A stretch of 64,000 bases of DNA from Erythrobacter sp. EC-HK427. GTDB lineage: Bacteria > Pseudomonadota > Alphaproteobacteria > Sphingomonadales > Sphingomonadaceae. A program made the position numbers and the translations under genes. The stretch lies in the NCBI RefSeq assembly GCF_902498745.1, contig NZ_LR701479.1, forward strand, positions 996,292-1,060,291, written 5' to 3'. Below are positions 16,794 through 25,800 of the stretch, piece after piece. The stretch's first letter is position 1, and each line of letters opens with the position of its first letter. The notes under the pieces were generated by a model. That model made no database searches and was not told the origin of the DNA. It worked only from the letters and a program-made list of their open reading frames with translations.

Positions 16794-17543
16794 AGCCTGT
16801 CCTCCAGCTGGTCGAGCGCGTTTTCGAGCAATTGCGCACGCAGCGTTTCGTCGCCCAGTTCGACAAAAGCATCGGCGATGAAGGCCTGGATCAGCAGCCG
16901 CTTGGCCACATCGGGCGCAATCCCGCGGCTCGCCATGTAATAGCGCGCCATGTCGTCGAGCTGGCCAATCGCCGCGCCGTGGGCGCATTGCACATCGTCG
17001 GCGAAGATTTCGAGCTCGGGCTTGGTGTTCGCGCTCGCGCCCTTGTTGAGCAGGATCGCGCGGAAGTTCTGCGCGGCATCGGTCTTCTGCGCATCGCGCG
17101 CGACTTCGATGCGTCCGAGGAAATTGCCGGTCGAACGGCCCCATTGCACGGCGCGCACGGTCTGGTTGCTGGTGCCGTTGGGATGCGCGTGGATGGTACG
17201 GGTGACGAATTCCTGCACCTTCTCCCCGCCGCCAATCGTCACGCCGCCAAATTCGAAATGCGCGCCGTCTTCCAGCGTGACTTCGATCTCCACCCGCGCA
17301 AACGGGCCTGCGGCGAGCACTGTGAACGCTTCGAACCGCCCGCCCGCGCCGACATGGACGCGGAGGCGATCGAGCACGCCGTCACTCCCGTTGTGGAAGC
17401 CGGTTTCGATATGCGTCTCGCCCGCAGGCACCCGGATTTCGCGCCAGTGGTGGATGATTTCCGCATCGGCGCGCGCCAGCCACGCGCCATCCGCGTAACG
17501 CCAGTCCTCGTCGCGCGTTGTCGGGAGCGGGAGAGTCGCAGCC

Positions 17544-17551
<8 letters not shown>
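16790..17551 (-). CDS. sufD: Fe-S cluster assembly protein SufD
   Basis: 253-residue SufD of the SufBCD scaffold. The beta-helix core is shorter than the roughly 420 residues of E. coli SufD, as is common in sphingomonads. The C-terminal SufBD region shows EIFADDVQCAHGAAIGQLDDMARYYMASRGI, including the conserved His of the SufB-SufD interface. It overlaps sufC by 8 bases and the downstream lipoprotein gene by 4. Confidence 0.92.
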
Positions 17552-18304
<753 letters not shown>

Positions 18305-18305
<1 letters not shown>

Positions 18306-18850
18306 TAGTCTTTCCGTGTTGGGCGGGGCGGGCCATTGCCGTCGCGGTCGTAGCGGGGCTTGCTCTGGCGCGGGTTTTCGGCGTTGTGCTTGCGGCGCGC
18401 TTCGGCCTTGTCGGCGATGCGCAAGCGCATTCCGGCGGTGATGCGCGCGAGCACTTCATCCATGTTTTCGAGGATATCGGCGGCCTTTAGATGCATCACG
18501 CGGATGCCGACGCTTTCGAGGCTCTTGTCGCGGCGGCGATTGAGCGCCTCGTCATCGCCTTCCTCGTCGATCACGATAGCCATGCCGAGATTGTGGCAAT
18601 TGAAATCGACAATCGCGCTGCCGACTACGGCGAAGCGCTTGAAGGTGTAGCGGCCCAGATCGGCCTTGGCGAACCGCTCGGCCAGCGCCTTGTGCGCAGG
18701 CGAAGCGTGCCGCTTCCGGTCGCGCGCCTGATCGTGCAGCACATCGAGCCGCTTGTCGGAAATCTCCCAACCACGCCCACGCTTTTTGAGAGCGGGGGCT
18801 TCGGCGGTGGCAGCCTCGGGGTTGAGGGCGAGGGTTTTGCGTTCGGTCAT
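18305..18850 (-). CDS. DUF559/Vsr-like hypothetical protein in the suf operon
   Basis: 181 residues. The middle (IVDFNCHNLGMAIVIDEEGDDEALNRRRDKSLESVGIRVM, about 80-119) has the layout of the DUF559 very-short-patch-repair-like nuclease fold: VDF with Asp82, an acidic strand (Asp95, Glu96), then RRDxxL and GIxV. The N- and C-terminal tails are long, basic and low-complexity. Translationally overlapped on both sides (ATGA with the upstream gene, TAATG with sufC). A structural or DNA-repair role in this operon is not known. Confidence 0.6.
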
Positions 18851-19095
18851 TGAGACCTCCGGAAAGCGATGGCCAATGAGGCCGCATCATCAATGAAGCC
18901 TTCGTCAGCAGGATTGTGCGGCGTCGCGTCGGAAGAGAAATAGCGCAGACACGCATCGGCATTCCCAACCGCGCGCAGACCATCCGGCATAGACATGTCA
19001 AACCACCAGACATCTGACTGTGACCACTGCGAGAACTCACCAATTCCGCCGGATTGTTCAGCAAGCCCGATAAGACCTTTGATAGCTTTGCTCAT
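18847..19095 (-). CDS. Small hypothetical protein in the suf operon
   Basis: 82 residues, soluble; [23 protein letters not shown] then SDVWWFDMSMPDGLRAVG. No family recognised. Its ATG overlaps the preceding stop (ATGA, 19092-19095), and its own stop overlaps the next gene. If the DUF559 cassette upstream is an insertion, this gene would originally have overlapped sufB directly. Confidence 0.6.
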   Translation of the reverse strand: MSKAIKGLIGLAEQSGGIGEFSQWSQSDVWWFDMSMPDGLRAVGNADACLRYFSSDATPHNPADEGFIDDAASLAIAFRRSQ

Positions 19096-19122
19096 CCAAC
19101 CGACCCTTCAAGCGAAATCGCC
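19092..19122. repeat. Direct repeat copying the sufB tail, distal copy
   Basis: Matches 19589-19619 at 25 of 31 positions, including 15 identical bases (19108-19122 = 19605-19619, TCAAGCGAAATCGCC). Both copies encode AISLEGSVG plus stop on the minus strand, and all six differences are synonymous. The copies are exactly 497 bases apart and bound the DUF559 cassette. Confidence 0.85.
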
Positions 19123-19592
19123 CCAAAAAGCCCCTCCCCTTCAGGGGAGGGGTTGGGGTGGGGGCTGTGGCGAGAAACGCGGCCAGCGGCGGCCAGCCGG
19201 ATCACGTCCAAAACCCCCTCAGCGTTGTTCATCACTTCAAGATTGGTCACCCGCACCACCATAAATCCAAACTGCGCCAATTCATCGTCTCGCAGGCGGT
19301 CCTTGCCCGCATCGTGCGTATCGCCATCGACTTCGACGATCAGCGCCCGCGCCGGACACATGAAATCAGCGATGAACGGGCCGATTACTTCCTGACGGCG
19401 GAACTTTAGGCCATCAAGCTGGCTGTTCGACAGGTTGCGCCAAAGCCGCATTTCCGGCTCGGTCGGATTGCGTCGCATGTCTCGTGCGCGCTTCCTGAGC
19501 GTTTCGAGCTGTTCGACTGACAGCCCCCACCCCAAACCCCTCCCCTGAAGGGGAGGGGCCTTCTTGGCCCAGCCCTTGTCTTGCACAATCAC
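19092..19592 (-). CDS. DUF559 endonuclease-domain protein carried by a repeat-bounded cassette
   Basis: 166 residues in the longest reading. The core ([61 protein letters not shown]) is a full DUF559 domain with the Vsr-like acidic residues Asp76, Glu87 and Asp89. Both ends are translated repeat: [14 protein letters not shown] at the N-side and [11 protein letters not shown] at the C-side. The last nine residues AISLEGSVG are identical to those of SufB. The GTG start overlaps the sufB stop (GTGA); ATG 19478 is an alternative start. Probable mobile cargo; activity untested. Confidence 0.8.
   Translation of the reverse strand: MIVQDKGWAKKAPPLQGRGLGWGLSVEQLETLRKRARDMRRNPTEPEMRLWRNLSNSQLDGLKFRRQEVIGPFIADFMCPARALIVEVDGDTHDAGKDRLRDDELAQFGFMVVRVTNLEVMNNAEGVLDVIRLAAAGRVSRHSPHPNPSPEGEGLFGAISLEGSVG
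19129..19167. repeat. Inverted repeat, left copy, around DUF559 core
   Basis: Contains a palindrome of CCCCTCCCC and GGGGAGGGG arms followed by TTGGGGTGGGGGCTG. It is a near-perfect inverted copy of 19521-19560, with about one gap and one mismatch. The two copies face each other across the DUF559 core. Confidence 0.9.
19521..19560. repeat. Inverted repeat, right copy, around DUF559 core
   Basis: CAGCCCCCACCCC followed by a CCCCTCCCC/GGGGAGGGG palindrome; inverted partner of 19129-19167. Read on the minus strand it is translated as the proline/glycine-rich N-terminal stretch of the DUF559 protein. Confidence 0.9.
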
Positions 19593-21085
19593 CCCACACT
19601 CCCCTCAAGCGAAATCGCCAGCAGCTTCTGCGCTTCCACCGCAAACTCCATCGGCAGCTCTTTCAGTACTTCCTTGGCAAAGCCGTTCACGATCAGCGCC
19701 ACGGCCTCTTCCTGCGGCAGGCCGCGTTGCATCGCGTAGAACAGCTGGTCGTCGGAAATCTTGGAGGTCGTCGCCTCGTGCTCGATCTGCGCAGTGGGGT
19801 TCTTCACTTCGATATAGGGCACGGTATGCGCGCCGCATTCGCTGCCGAGCAGCAGCGAATCGCACTGGGTGAAGTTGCGCACATTGTCCGCATTGGCGCC
19901 CACGCGCACCAGGCCGCGATAGGTGTTGTTGCTCTTGCCCGCCGAAATCCCCTTGGAGATGATTGTCGAGCGGCTGCCCTTCCCGTTGTGAACCATCTTG
20001 GTTCCCGTGTCGGCCTGCTGATGGTTATTCGTAACCGCAACCGAGTAAAACTCGCCGACGCTGTCTTCGCCATTGAGCACGCAGGACGGGTACTTCCACG
20101 TCACCGCAGAGCCGGTTTCCACCTGTGTCCAGCTGATTTTGCTGCGATCACCCTGGCACAGCCCGCGCTTGGTGACGAAATTGTAGATCCCGCCCAGCCC
20201 TTCGGCATTGCCCGGATACCAGTTCTGCACGGTGGAATATTTGATCTCCGCATCTTCCATCGCCACCAGTTCCACCACCGCGGCGTGGAGCTGGTTTTCA
20301 TCGCGCATCGGCGCGGTGCAGCCTTCGAGGTAGGAGACGTAAGACCCCTTCTCGGCAATGATCAGCGTGCGTTCGAATTGCCCCGTATTCTCCGCATTGA
20401 TGCGGAAATAGGTGGAAAGCTCCATCGGGCAGCGCACGCCTTCGGGGATGTAGACAAAGGTGCCGTCCGAGAAGACCGCGCAGTTCAACGTCGCGAAGAA
20501 ATTGTCGCGCATCGGCACGACCTTGCCGAGCCACTTTTTCACCAGCTCCGGATATTCGCGGATCGCCTCGCTGATGGAGAGGAAGATGACGCCCGCCTTC
20601 TTCAATTCCTCGCGGAAGGTGGTGGCGACGCTGACGCTGTCGAACACCGCATCCACCGCCACCTTGCGCGCGCCCTCGACGCCCGCGAGCACTTCCTGCT
20701 CGGCAATCGGAATGCCCAGCTTGTCGTAAATCGCCTTGATCTCGGGATCGAGTTCATCGAGCGATTCGAGCTTTGGCTTCTTCTTCGGTTCGGCGAAGTA
20801 ATAGGCGTCCTGATAATCGATTGCGGGATAGCCGACCTTGGCCCAATCGGGCTCTTCCATGGTCTGCCACAGGCGGAAGGCTTTCAGCCGCCAGTCGAGC
20901 ATCCATTCGGGCTCGTTCTTCTTCGCCGAGATGAAGCGCACCGTATCTTCGGTGAGGCCCTTCTCGGCAAATTCGGTTTCGATGTCGGACGACCAGCCGT
21001 GCTCGTAATCGGCAGCTTTCGCCGCCGCGGCCTTGGCTTCCGCGTCCATTTCTGAACGGTCTTTGAGATCGAGCTGATCGGTCAT
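19589..21085 (-). CDS. sufB: Fe-S cluster assembly protein SufB
   Basis: 498-residue scaffold component on which the cluster forms, with SufC and SufD. Recognised by [42 protein letters not shown], the C-terminal [17 protein letters not shown] and the end [17 protein letters not shown]. Length is usual for the family. Its ATG overlaps the Rrf2 regulator stop. The final nine codons are repeated, with synonymous changes, 497 bases downstream at the end of the DUF559 gene. Confidence 0.97.
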   Translation of the reverse strand: MTDQLDLKDRSEMDAEAKAAAAKAADYEHGWSSDIETEFAEKGLTEDTVRFISAKKNEPEWMLDWRLKAFRLWQTMEEPDWAKVGYPAIDYQDAYYFAEPKKKPKLESLDELDPEIKAIYDKLGIPIAEQEVLAGVEGARKVAVDAVFDSVSVATTFREELKKAGVIFLSISEAIREYPELVKKWLGKVVPMRDNFFATLNCAVFSDGTFVYIPEGVRCPMELSTYFRINAENTGQFERTLIIAEKGSYVSYLEGCTAPMRDENQLHAAVVELVAMEDAEIKYSTVQNWYPGNAEGLGGIYNFVTKRGLCQGDRSKISWTQVETGSAVTWKYPSCVLNGEDSVGEFYSVAVTNNHQQADTGTKMVHNGKGSRSTIISKGISAGKSNNTYRGLVRVGANADNVRNFTQCDSLLLGSECGAHTVPYIEVKNPTAQIEHEATTSKISDDQLFYAMQRGLPQEEAVALIVNGFAKEVLKELPMEFAVEAQKLLAISLEGSVG

Positions 21086-21534
21086 GCGACTTCCTGTTCG
21101 TGTGCCACCGGCGCTTGCACCGGCTCATCTGTGGGTGTTCGCGCCAGTTGCACCAACGAAATGCCTGCCAACGCGCCGCGCAGTGCGGAATTCACCAGCG
21201 GCCAATGCGGCTTGACCGCGCAATTGCGTTCCACCGCGCATTCCCCGCCGCCTTCGATACAGCTGGTGAGCGCGATGGGGCCTTCAACGGCCTCGACAAT
21301 GTCCGCCAGGCTGATAGCCGCGGCGGGCCGGGCAAGCTGCAACCCGCCCCCCGCGCCGCGCGTCGAGCGGAGCAGACCTGCGGCAGAGAGCTTGCTGACG
21401 ACCTTCTGCACCGTTGGCACGGGCAGGCCGGTTTCGCTCGCCAATTCCGCCGCAGACGTGCGCCCGCCACCGCAATGGCGCGCGGCGGCGCTCATGGTGA
21501 CGACCGCATAGTCGGCGAGGTTGGAGAGGCGCAT
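21082..21534 (-). CDS. Rrf2-family Fe-S regulator of the suf operon
   Basis: 150-residue winged-helix regulator. The N-terminal [19 protein letters not shown] is the Rrf2 start, which fixes ATG 21534. The three cysteines of the cluster-binding loop are present (Cys92, Cys99, Cys105 in [15 protein letters not shown]), so it probably binds a [2Fe-2S] cluster like IscR/SufR and lowers suf expression when clusters are plentiful. First gene of the operon, overlapping sufB by 4 bases. The promoter and operator should lie in 21535-21636. Confidence 0.92.
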   Translation of the reverse strand: MRLSNLADYAVVTMSAAARHCGGGRTSAAELASETGLPVPTVQKVVSKLSAAGLLRSTRGAGGGLQLARPAAAISLADIVEAVEGPIALTSCIEGGGECAVERNCAVKPHWPLVNSALRGALAGISLVQLARTPTDEPVQAPVAHEQEVA

Positions 21535-21636
21535 AGCTAATTCAGACCAAATTGTTCCGATTATCCATTTGAGCATCCTCGCCACAGAATCAAGCGATTC
21601 CCGTTTGTTGCGAGTCGTTAGCATTTTCTCGGTTGC

Positions 21637-21658
21637 GCTCGCCCATCCGGGCGAGCGT
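21637..21658. repeat. Hairpin repeat between AraC gene and suf operon
   Basis: GCTCGCCC and GGGCGAGC arms with an ATCC loop (9-base stem counting the flanking C and G). The same hairpin, with a compensating A-T for G-C change in the stem, occurs at 31789-31810. It may end the AraC transcript, but no T tract follows. Confidence 0.65.
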
Positions 21659-21664
21659 AACCAA

Positions 21665-22531
21665 TCATAAGGCGCGGAATTCGCGCAGGCGTTCGAAATT
21701 CTTGAGCTGCAGCAATGTCTTCATAATCGGCTGCCCCGCCCCGCCAAGCCGCGACGGAGTATAGCCGCAGAAGCGTTTGATCTCACGCACCATATGCGGC
21801 TGGTCGTGGAAGGCGTCGGCCAAGACGGCCTCCTCTGCCCCGCTCAGCACATCGCGTGACAGGATGGCGGCGGCGCGGATGGCGCGGAATTTCCGGGCGA
21901 GCGCGGCGGGCGGCAGGCCGAAATACCGCTCGACCAGCCGCTCCGATTGGCGGCGCGAATAGGGCAATTGCGGGAAAAGCAGGTCAAGATCAGGGCAAAT
22001 CGCGCCGCCAAGCCAGTGGATCGTGGTTTCGATCAGCTTCTCGTGAACGGCAGGAATTTGGCCAAGGCGCGGCGCAATCCAGTCGGCCAGCGCGTTGCAA
22101 GCCGCCTCTCCGCCCAGCTGGCCCGCCAGATACTGCGCGCCCAATTGTCCGGCAAACTGCTCGACATCACCGCCCACCAATTGGCTGGCAGGCAGGAAGC
22201 GGTCGACATGGTCGCGGGCCGGACTTCCCGTAAGCGCGGCCCAGCCCAGCGGAGACAGCGAAGCGCCAATCGTCCGCCACGGCCCGCGCATTTCAAAGCG
22301 GGCGGCGCGGGAAAAGCCGCTCATCAAATAGGCCTTGCCCCGCACCGGATCGGTGTGCCCGGCAAAGTGCATCTCGCCCTCGCCCTGCGCAAACAACACA
22401 AGCTGCCCCAGCCCGCCGGGTTGCAGATCGCTGAACAGCGGATCGTCAGTGGCGAAATGGAACAGCACCAGAATATGGCGGCGCAGCGCCTCCGGCGGAT
22501 CGAAATATTCGAGCGAGAAGCGGGGCTGCAT
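21665..22531 (-). CDS. AraC-family transcriptional regulator
   Basis: 288 residues. The C-terminal 90 or so residues hold the AraC double helix-turn-helix (YSRRQSERLVERYFGLPPAALARKFRAIRAA, then DQPHMVREIKRFCGYTPS). The N-terminal half is a sensor domain of the type FSLEYFDPPEALRRHI, LFHFATDDP. The ligand and targets are unknown. The neighbours (suf operon and DUF885 gene) give no clear clue. Confidence 0.9.
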   Translation of the reverse strand: MQPRFSLEYFDPPEALRRHILVLFHFATDDPLFSDLQPGGLGQLVLFAQGEGEMHFAGHTDPVRGKAYLMSGFSRAARFEMRGPWRTIGASLSPLGWAALTGSPARDHVDRFLPASQLVGGDVEQFAGQLGAQYLAGQLGGEAACNALADWIAPRLGQIPAVHEKLIETTIHWLGGAICPDLDLLFPQLPYSRRQSERLVERYFGLPPAALARKFRAIRAAAILSRDVLSGAEEAVLADAFHDQPHMVREIKRFCGYTPSRLGGAGQPIMKTLLQLKNFERLREFRAL

Positions 22532-22662
22532 GGCTAGCCGATTGCGACCCGCCCGCCATACAGCCCCGAAGCCCGCCCCGGTGACCCGGCGGATGGGGCA
22601 CGCATAGCCGCGCGCGCTGCTGATCCATTGTATCCTAGCGACATTTTGTCGATTTCGTAGGA

Positions 22663-24462
22663 CTACTGCTGTTCCGACGCAATCCAGGCGTCGACCTGCT
22701 CTTCCAGAATATCCAGCGGCACCGGCCCGTTGGTCAGCACGACCTCGTGGAACATCCGGATATCGAAATCCTCGCCCAGCCGGCTGCGCGCCCGCTCGCG
22801 CAGTTCCATGATTTTGAGCTTGCCGATCATGTAGGCGGTCGCCTGCCCGGGATAGACGGTGTAGCGCTCAATCGCCTTGCGGATATCGCCGTCGGGATTG
22901 GGCGTATTCTCGGTGAGATAGGCAATCGCTTCCTCGCGGCTCCAGCGTTGCGAGTGGATACCGGTATCCACCACCAGCCGCGTGGCGCGCCACAATTCCA
23001 TGCCCAGCCGCCCGAAATCCGAATAGGGATCGGTGTAGAAGCCCATGTCCTTCGCCAGTTCTTCCGAATAGAGGCCCCAGCCCTCGGTATAGGCCGTAAA
23101 GCCGCCAAACCGACGGAAGGGCGGCAAATCGCCGAGGGCCGTCTGGATCGAACGCTGCATATGGTGGCCGGGCACCGCCTCGTGATAGGCCAGCGCTTCC
23201 AGCTCGTTCCGGCTCATATCATTGAGATTGAACAGGTTTACATAGTATGTGCCAGGGCGCGATCCGTCGGGTGCGGGGCTTTGGTAAAAGGCCTTGCCCG
23301 CGCTTTGTTCGCGGAAGGCTTCCACCGGCTGCACGCGTAATTCGTATTGCGGCAGGGTGATGAAATAGTCGGGCAGCCGCGCTTCCATCTGCGCGACCAC
23401 AGCATCCACTTCGGCCAGATAGTCTTCGCGGCTGGTGTGGAAAAAGCGCGGATCGCTGCGGGTGAAGGCGAAAAACTCCTGCAGCGTCCCCTCGAACCCG
23501 ACCTGCGCCATGATCGCGCGCATTTCGCCGTGAATGCGCTCGACCTCGCGCAGGCCAATCGCGTGCACTTCGTCTGCCGATAGATCGGTGGAAGTGTAAT
23601 AGCTCAGCAGCGCGTCGTAATAGGCAGCGCCATCGGGGAAGCGCCAGATCCCGTCCTCGGTGGGCGCCATCGCTTGCTGGCGCAGCATTTCGGTGCGCAG
23701 CCGGGCATAAGCGGGGGCGGCGTAATCACGCCAAGCGGCTTCGGCAGCGGTGATCATGCTGCCCGATTCGTCTTCCGACACTTGCAGCGCGGCCACTTCG
23801 GCGCGGAAATCTTCCAGCACGGCATTGTCCATGCCTGCCGCAAGCAGATTGTCGATATCGCTCAGCACATAGGGATAGACCCAGTCGGGTGGCATGATGC
23901 CGCGATCCGCGCGCGCGGCCGATTGCGCCACCAGCGTATCGAGATGCGGCCCGATCCCGGCGATGCGCTCGATATAGGCGCGGGCGTGCGCAGGCTCGGT
24001 CACGGTGTGGGTGTTGATCAGAAACGCCGGAATTCCGCTCTGCGCGCCGTTCATCTGGTCGAAGATGTAGCCATAATCGCGATAGGGTTCGAGCAGTTCG
24101 GATCGATCCGACACCGCTTCGAAGAGGCGATAAGAGAGCGCATCCTGTCCCTCCAGCGCCGCCAGATCGTACTCGCGCTGCATCCGCGCGACATAGCTGC
24201 GGCGCAGATCGCGGCGGGCATCTTCGGCAGCCTCGGAAGGATCGGTCCAAAGACCATAATCCGCGTCACGAATGCCGCGATAGGTCTTGCCTTGCGGCGA
24301 CATGGCGAGCGTGGCGGCGTCATATTCCTCGAAGAAGGTGTTGATATCGGCGGGCACGGGAACGGTGACGTTTGCAGGCACCTCGGTCTGGCTTGCGGCA
24401 CAAGCGGAGAGTGTTAACGCAGCCGAAGCCAGCAAAGCGGCGCGCAGAAACGGCGATGTCAT
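22663..24462 (-). CDS. DUF885 family lipoprotein, probable metallopeptidase-like
   Basis: 599 residues with an N-terminal lipoprotein signal (LTLSAC). DUF885 proteins have a gluzincin-like fold; here the motif LAYHEAVPGHHMQ (about residue 430) gives HExxxGHH, and GFTAYTEGWGLYSEELAKDMG follows with the downstream Glu. The C-terminal AYMIGKLKIMELRERA is also typical. Probably a periplasmic peptidase-like enzyme; substrate unknown. Confidence 0.9.
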   Translation of the reverse strand: MTSPFLRAALLASAALTLSACAASQTEVPANVTVPVPADINTFFEEYDAATLAMSPQGKTYRGIRDADYGLWTDPSEAAEDARRDLRRSYVARMQREYDLAALEGQDALSYRLFEAVSDRSELLEPYRDYGYIFDQMNGAQSGIPAFLINTHTVTEPAHARAYIERIAGIGPHLDTLVAQSAARADRGIMPPDWVYPYVLSDIDNLLAAGMDNAVLEDFRAEVAALQVSEDESGSMITAAEAAWRDYAAPAYARLRTEMLRQQAMAPTEDGIWRFPDGAAYYDALLSYYTSTDLSADEVHAIGLREVERIHGEMRAIMAQVGFEGTLQEFFAFTRSDPRFFHTSREDYLAEVDAVVAQMEARLPDYFITLPQYELRVQPVEAFREQSAGKAFYQSPAPDGSRPGTYYVNLFNLNDMSRNELEALAYHEAVPGHHMQRSIQTALGDLPPFRRFGGFTAYTEGWGLYSEELAKDMGFYTDPYSDFGRLGMELWRATRLVVDTGIHSQRWSREEAIAYLTENTPNPDGDIRKAIERYTVYPGQATAYMIGKLKIMELRERARSRLGEDFDIRMFHEVVLTNGPVPLDILEEQVDAWIASEQQ

Positions 24463-24529
24463 ACAGGCGATCCTTCCCTCGATTATTTTCGCATTTGCCT
24501 AAGCCAATGCGCAAAGGAGGGGAAGGGGG

Positions 24530-24568
24530 CCGAAAAAAAGGGCGGCAACCCGTAGGATTGCCGCCCGT
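24530..24568 (-). terminator. Rho-independent terminator with no obvious upstream gene
   Basis: Read on the minus strand, GGGCGGCAA and TTGCCGCCC form a perfect 9-base stem followed by TTTTTTT. The 295-base region 24463-24757 has no minus-strand gene upstream of it, only the divergent promoters of the DUF885 gene and pyrD. A -10-like TACAAT lies at 24653-24648 on the same strand, so a short RNA of about 110 bases is possible. Confidence 0.8.
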
Positions 24569-24757
24569 AAAGTGGAGAACTCGTTACGCCTTGCGTGCCG
24601 AGCCCTTCGGGTCGCAAGTATTGGGTAGTCGATTCGTATGACAGGCTATTGTATGAAGGCGACAAAACGTGCCGCACGTGCGATTTTTCGCGTTTTGTTT
24701 TGCAACTGCATCGCAAGGGCGTTGCGCCGGTTGGGCTTGTCCTGCCAAAGGCGGGCG

Positions 24758-25789
24758 ATGCTGTTCCAGACTCTCCGCCCCGCCATCCACGCCCTCGATC
24801 CGGAGCGCGCGCACCGGCTGACCATCGCCGCGCTCAAGGCCATGCCCGGGAAGGGCAGGCCGGACTATCCGGCAGGCTTGGGCGTTGATCTGGCAGGGCT
24901 GCATTTTCCTACGCCGCTGGGGCTCGCACCGGGCTTTGACAAGGACGCGGAAGTGCCGCGCGCGATGCTCGCGCTGGGCTTCGGCCATGTCGAGGTCGGC
25001 ACGCTCACCCCGCGCCCGCAGGCAGGCAATCCCAAGCCGCGCCTGTTCCGCTTGGTCGAAGACCGCGCGGTCATCAACCGCATGGGGTTCAACAATGGCG
25101 GGATGGAAGCCGCGCATCGCTGCTTGTTAAAGCGCGGGCGTGAACAGGGGCTGGTCGGCGTCAATGTCGGGGCGAACAAGGATACCGATGACCGGATTGC
25201 CGATTACTGCATGGGCGTTGCCGCCATGGCCAATGTGGCGGATTACATCACCGTCAATATCAGCTCGCCCAACACGCCGGGCCTGCGCAATCTGCAAGCC
25301 AAGGGCGAGCTGGAGGCCTTGCTGGAGGCGCTCGCCGCGCAGCGGCGCGAAGGCCAGCCGCCGGTCTTCCTCAAAGTCGCACCCGATCTGGAGGAGGGCG
25401 ATCACGAGCGGATCGTGCGCGCGGCGCTGGACAATGGCATTGCCGCGCTGATCGTCTCCAACACCACCATCTCGCGCCCCCCGCTGGCCTCGCGCCAAGC
25501 GGGTGAGGCAGGCGGATTGTCGGGCGCACCGCTCAAGCCGCTCGCTCTGGCACAATTGCGGCGCTTCTATGCGGTGGCGAAAGGCGCATTGCCTCTGATC
25601 GGCGTGGGCGGCATCGCCAATGCAGAGGATGCGTGGGAACGTATCCGCGCCGGGGCACATCTGGTGCAGCTCTACAGCGCGCTGGTGTATGAAGGGCCGG
25701 GCCTCGCGAAGCGGATCAACCGCGATCTGGCGGAGCTGATGCAGCGCGATGGCTTTGCCACCATTGCCGAAGCGGTCGGAAGCGAATAG
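24758..25789 (+). CDS. pyrD: Dihydroorotate dehydrogenase (quinone), class 2
   Basis: 343-residue FMN enzyme of the inner membrane that oxidises dihydroorotate with ubiquinone in pyrimidine synthesis. Class 2 features: the N-terminal membrane-contact helix (PAIHALDPERAHRLTI), GLAPGFDKDAEVP, GTLTPRPQAGNPKPRLFR, NRMGFNNGG, ITVNISSPNTPGLR and GVGGIANAEDAWERI. Start ATG 24758 with AAAGGCGG before it; the frame stays open upstream but is not conserved in type. Confidence 0.96.
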   Translation: MLFQTLRPAIHALDPERAHRLTIAALKAMPGKGRPDYPAGLGVDLAGLHFPTPLGLAPGFDKDAEVPRAMLALGFGHVEVGTLTPRPQAGNPKPRLFRLVEDRAVINRMGFNNGGMEAAHRCLLKRGREQGLVGVNVGANKDTDDRIADYCMGVAAMANVADYITVNISSPNTPGLRNLQAKGELEALLEALAAQRREGQPPVFLKVAPDLEEGDHERIVRAALDNGIAALIVSNTTISRPPLASRQAGEAGGLSGAPLKPLALAQLRRFYAVAKGALPLIGVGGIANAEDAWERIRAGAHLVQLYSALVYEGPGLAKRINRDLAELMQRDGFATIAEAVGSE

Positions 25790-25800
25790 CAATCGGTGGT

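Noticed and set aside
24584-25117. A minus-strand open frame ending 15 bases before the orphan terminator.
   Set aside because: It is antisense to pyrD over most of its length and has no start codon in the last 35 codons; the ending is not similar to any protein known to me.
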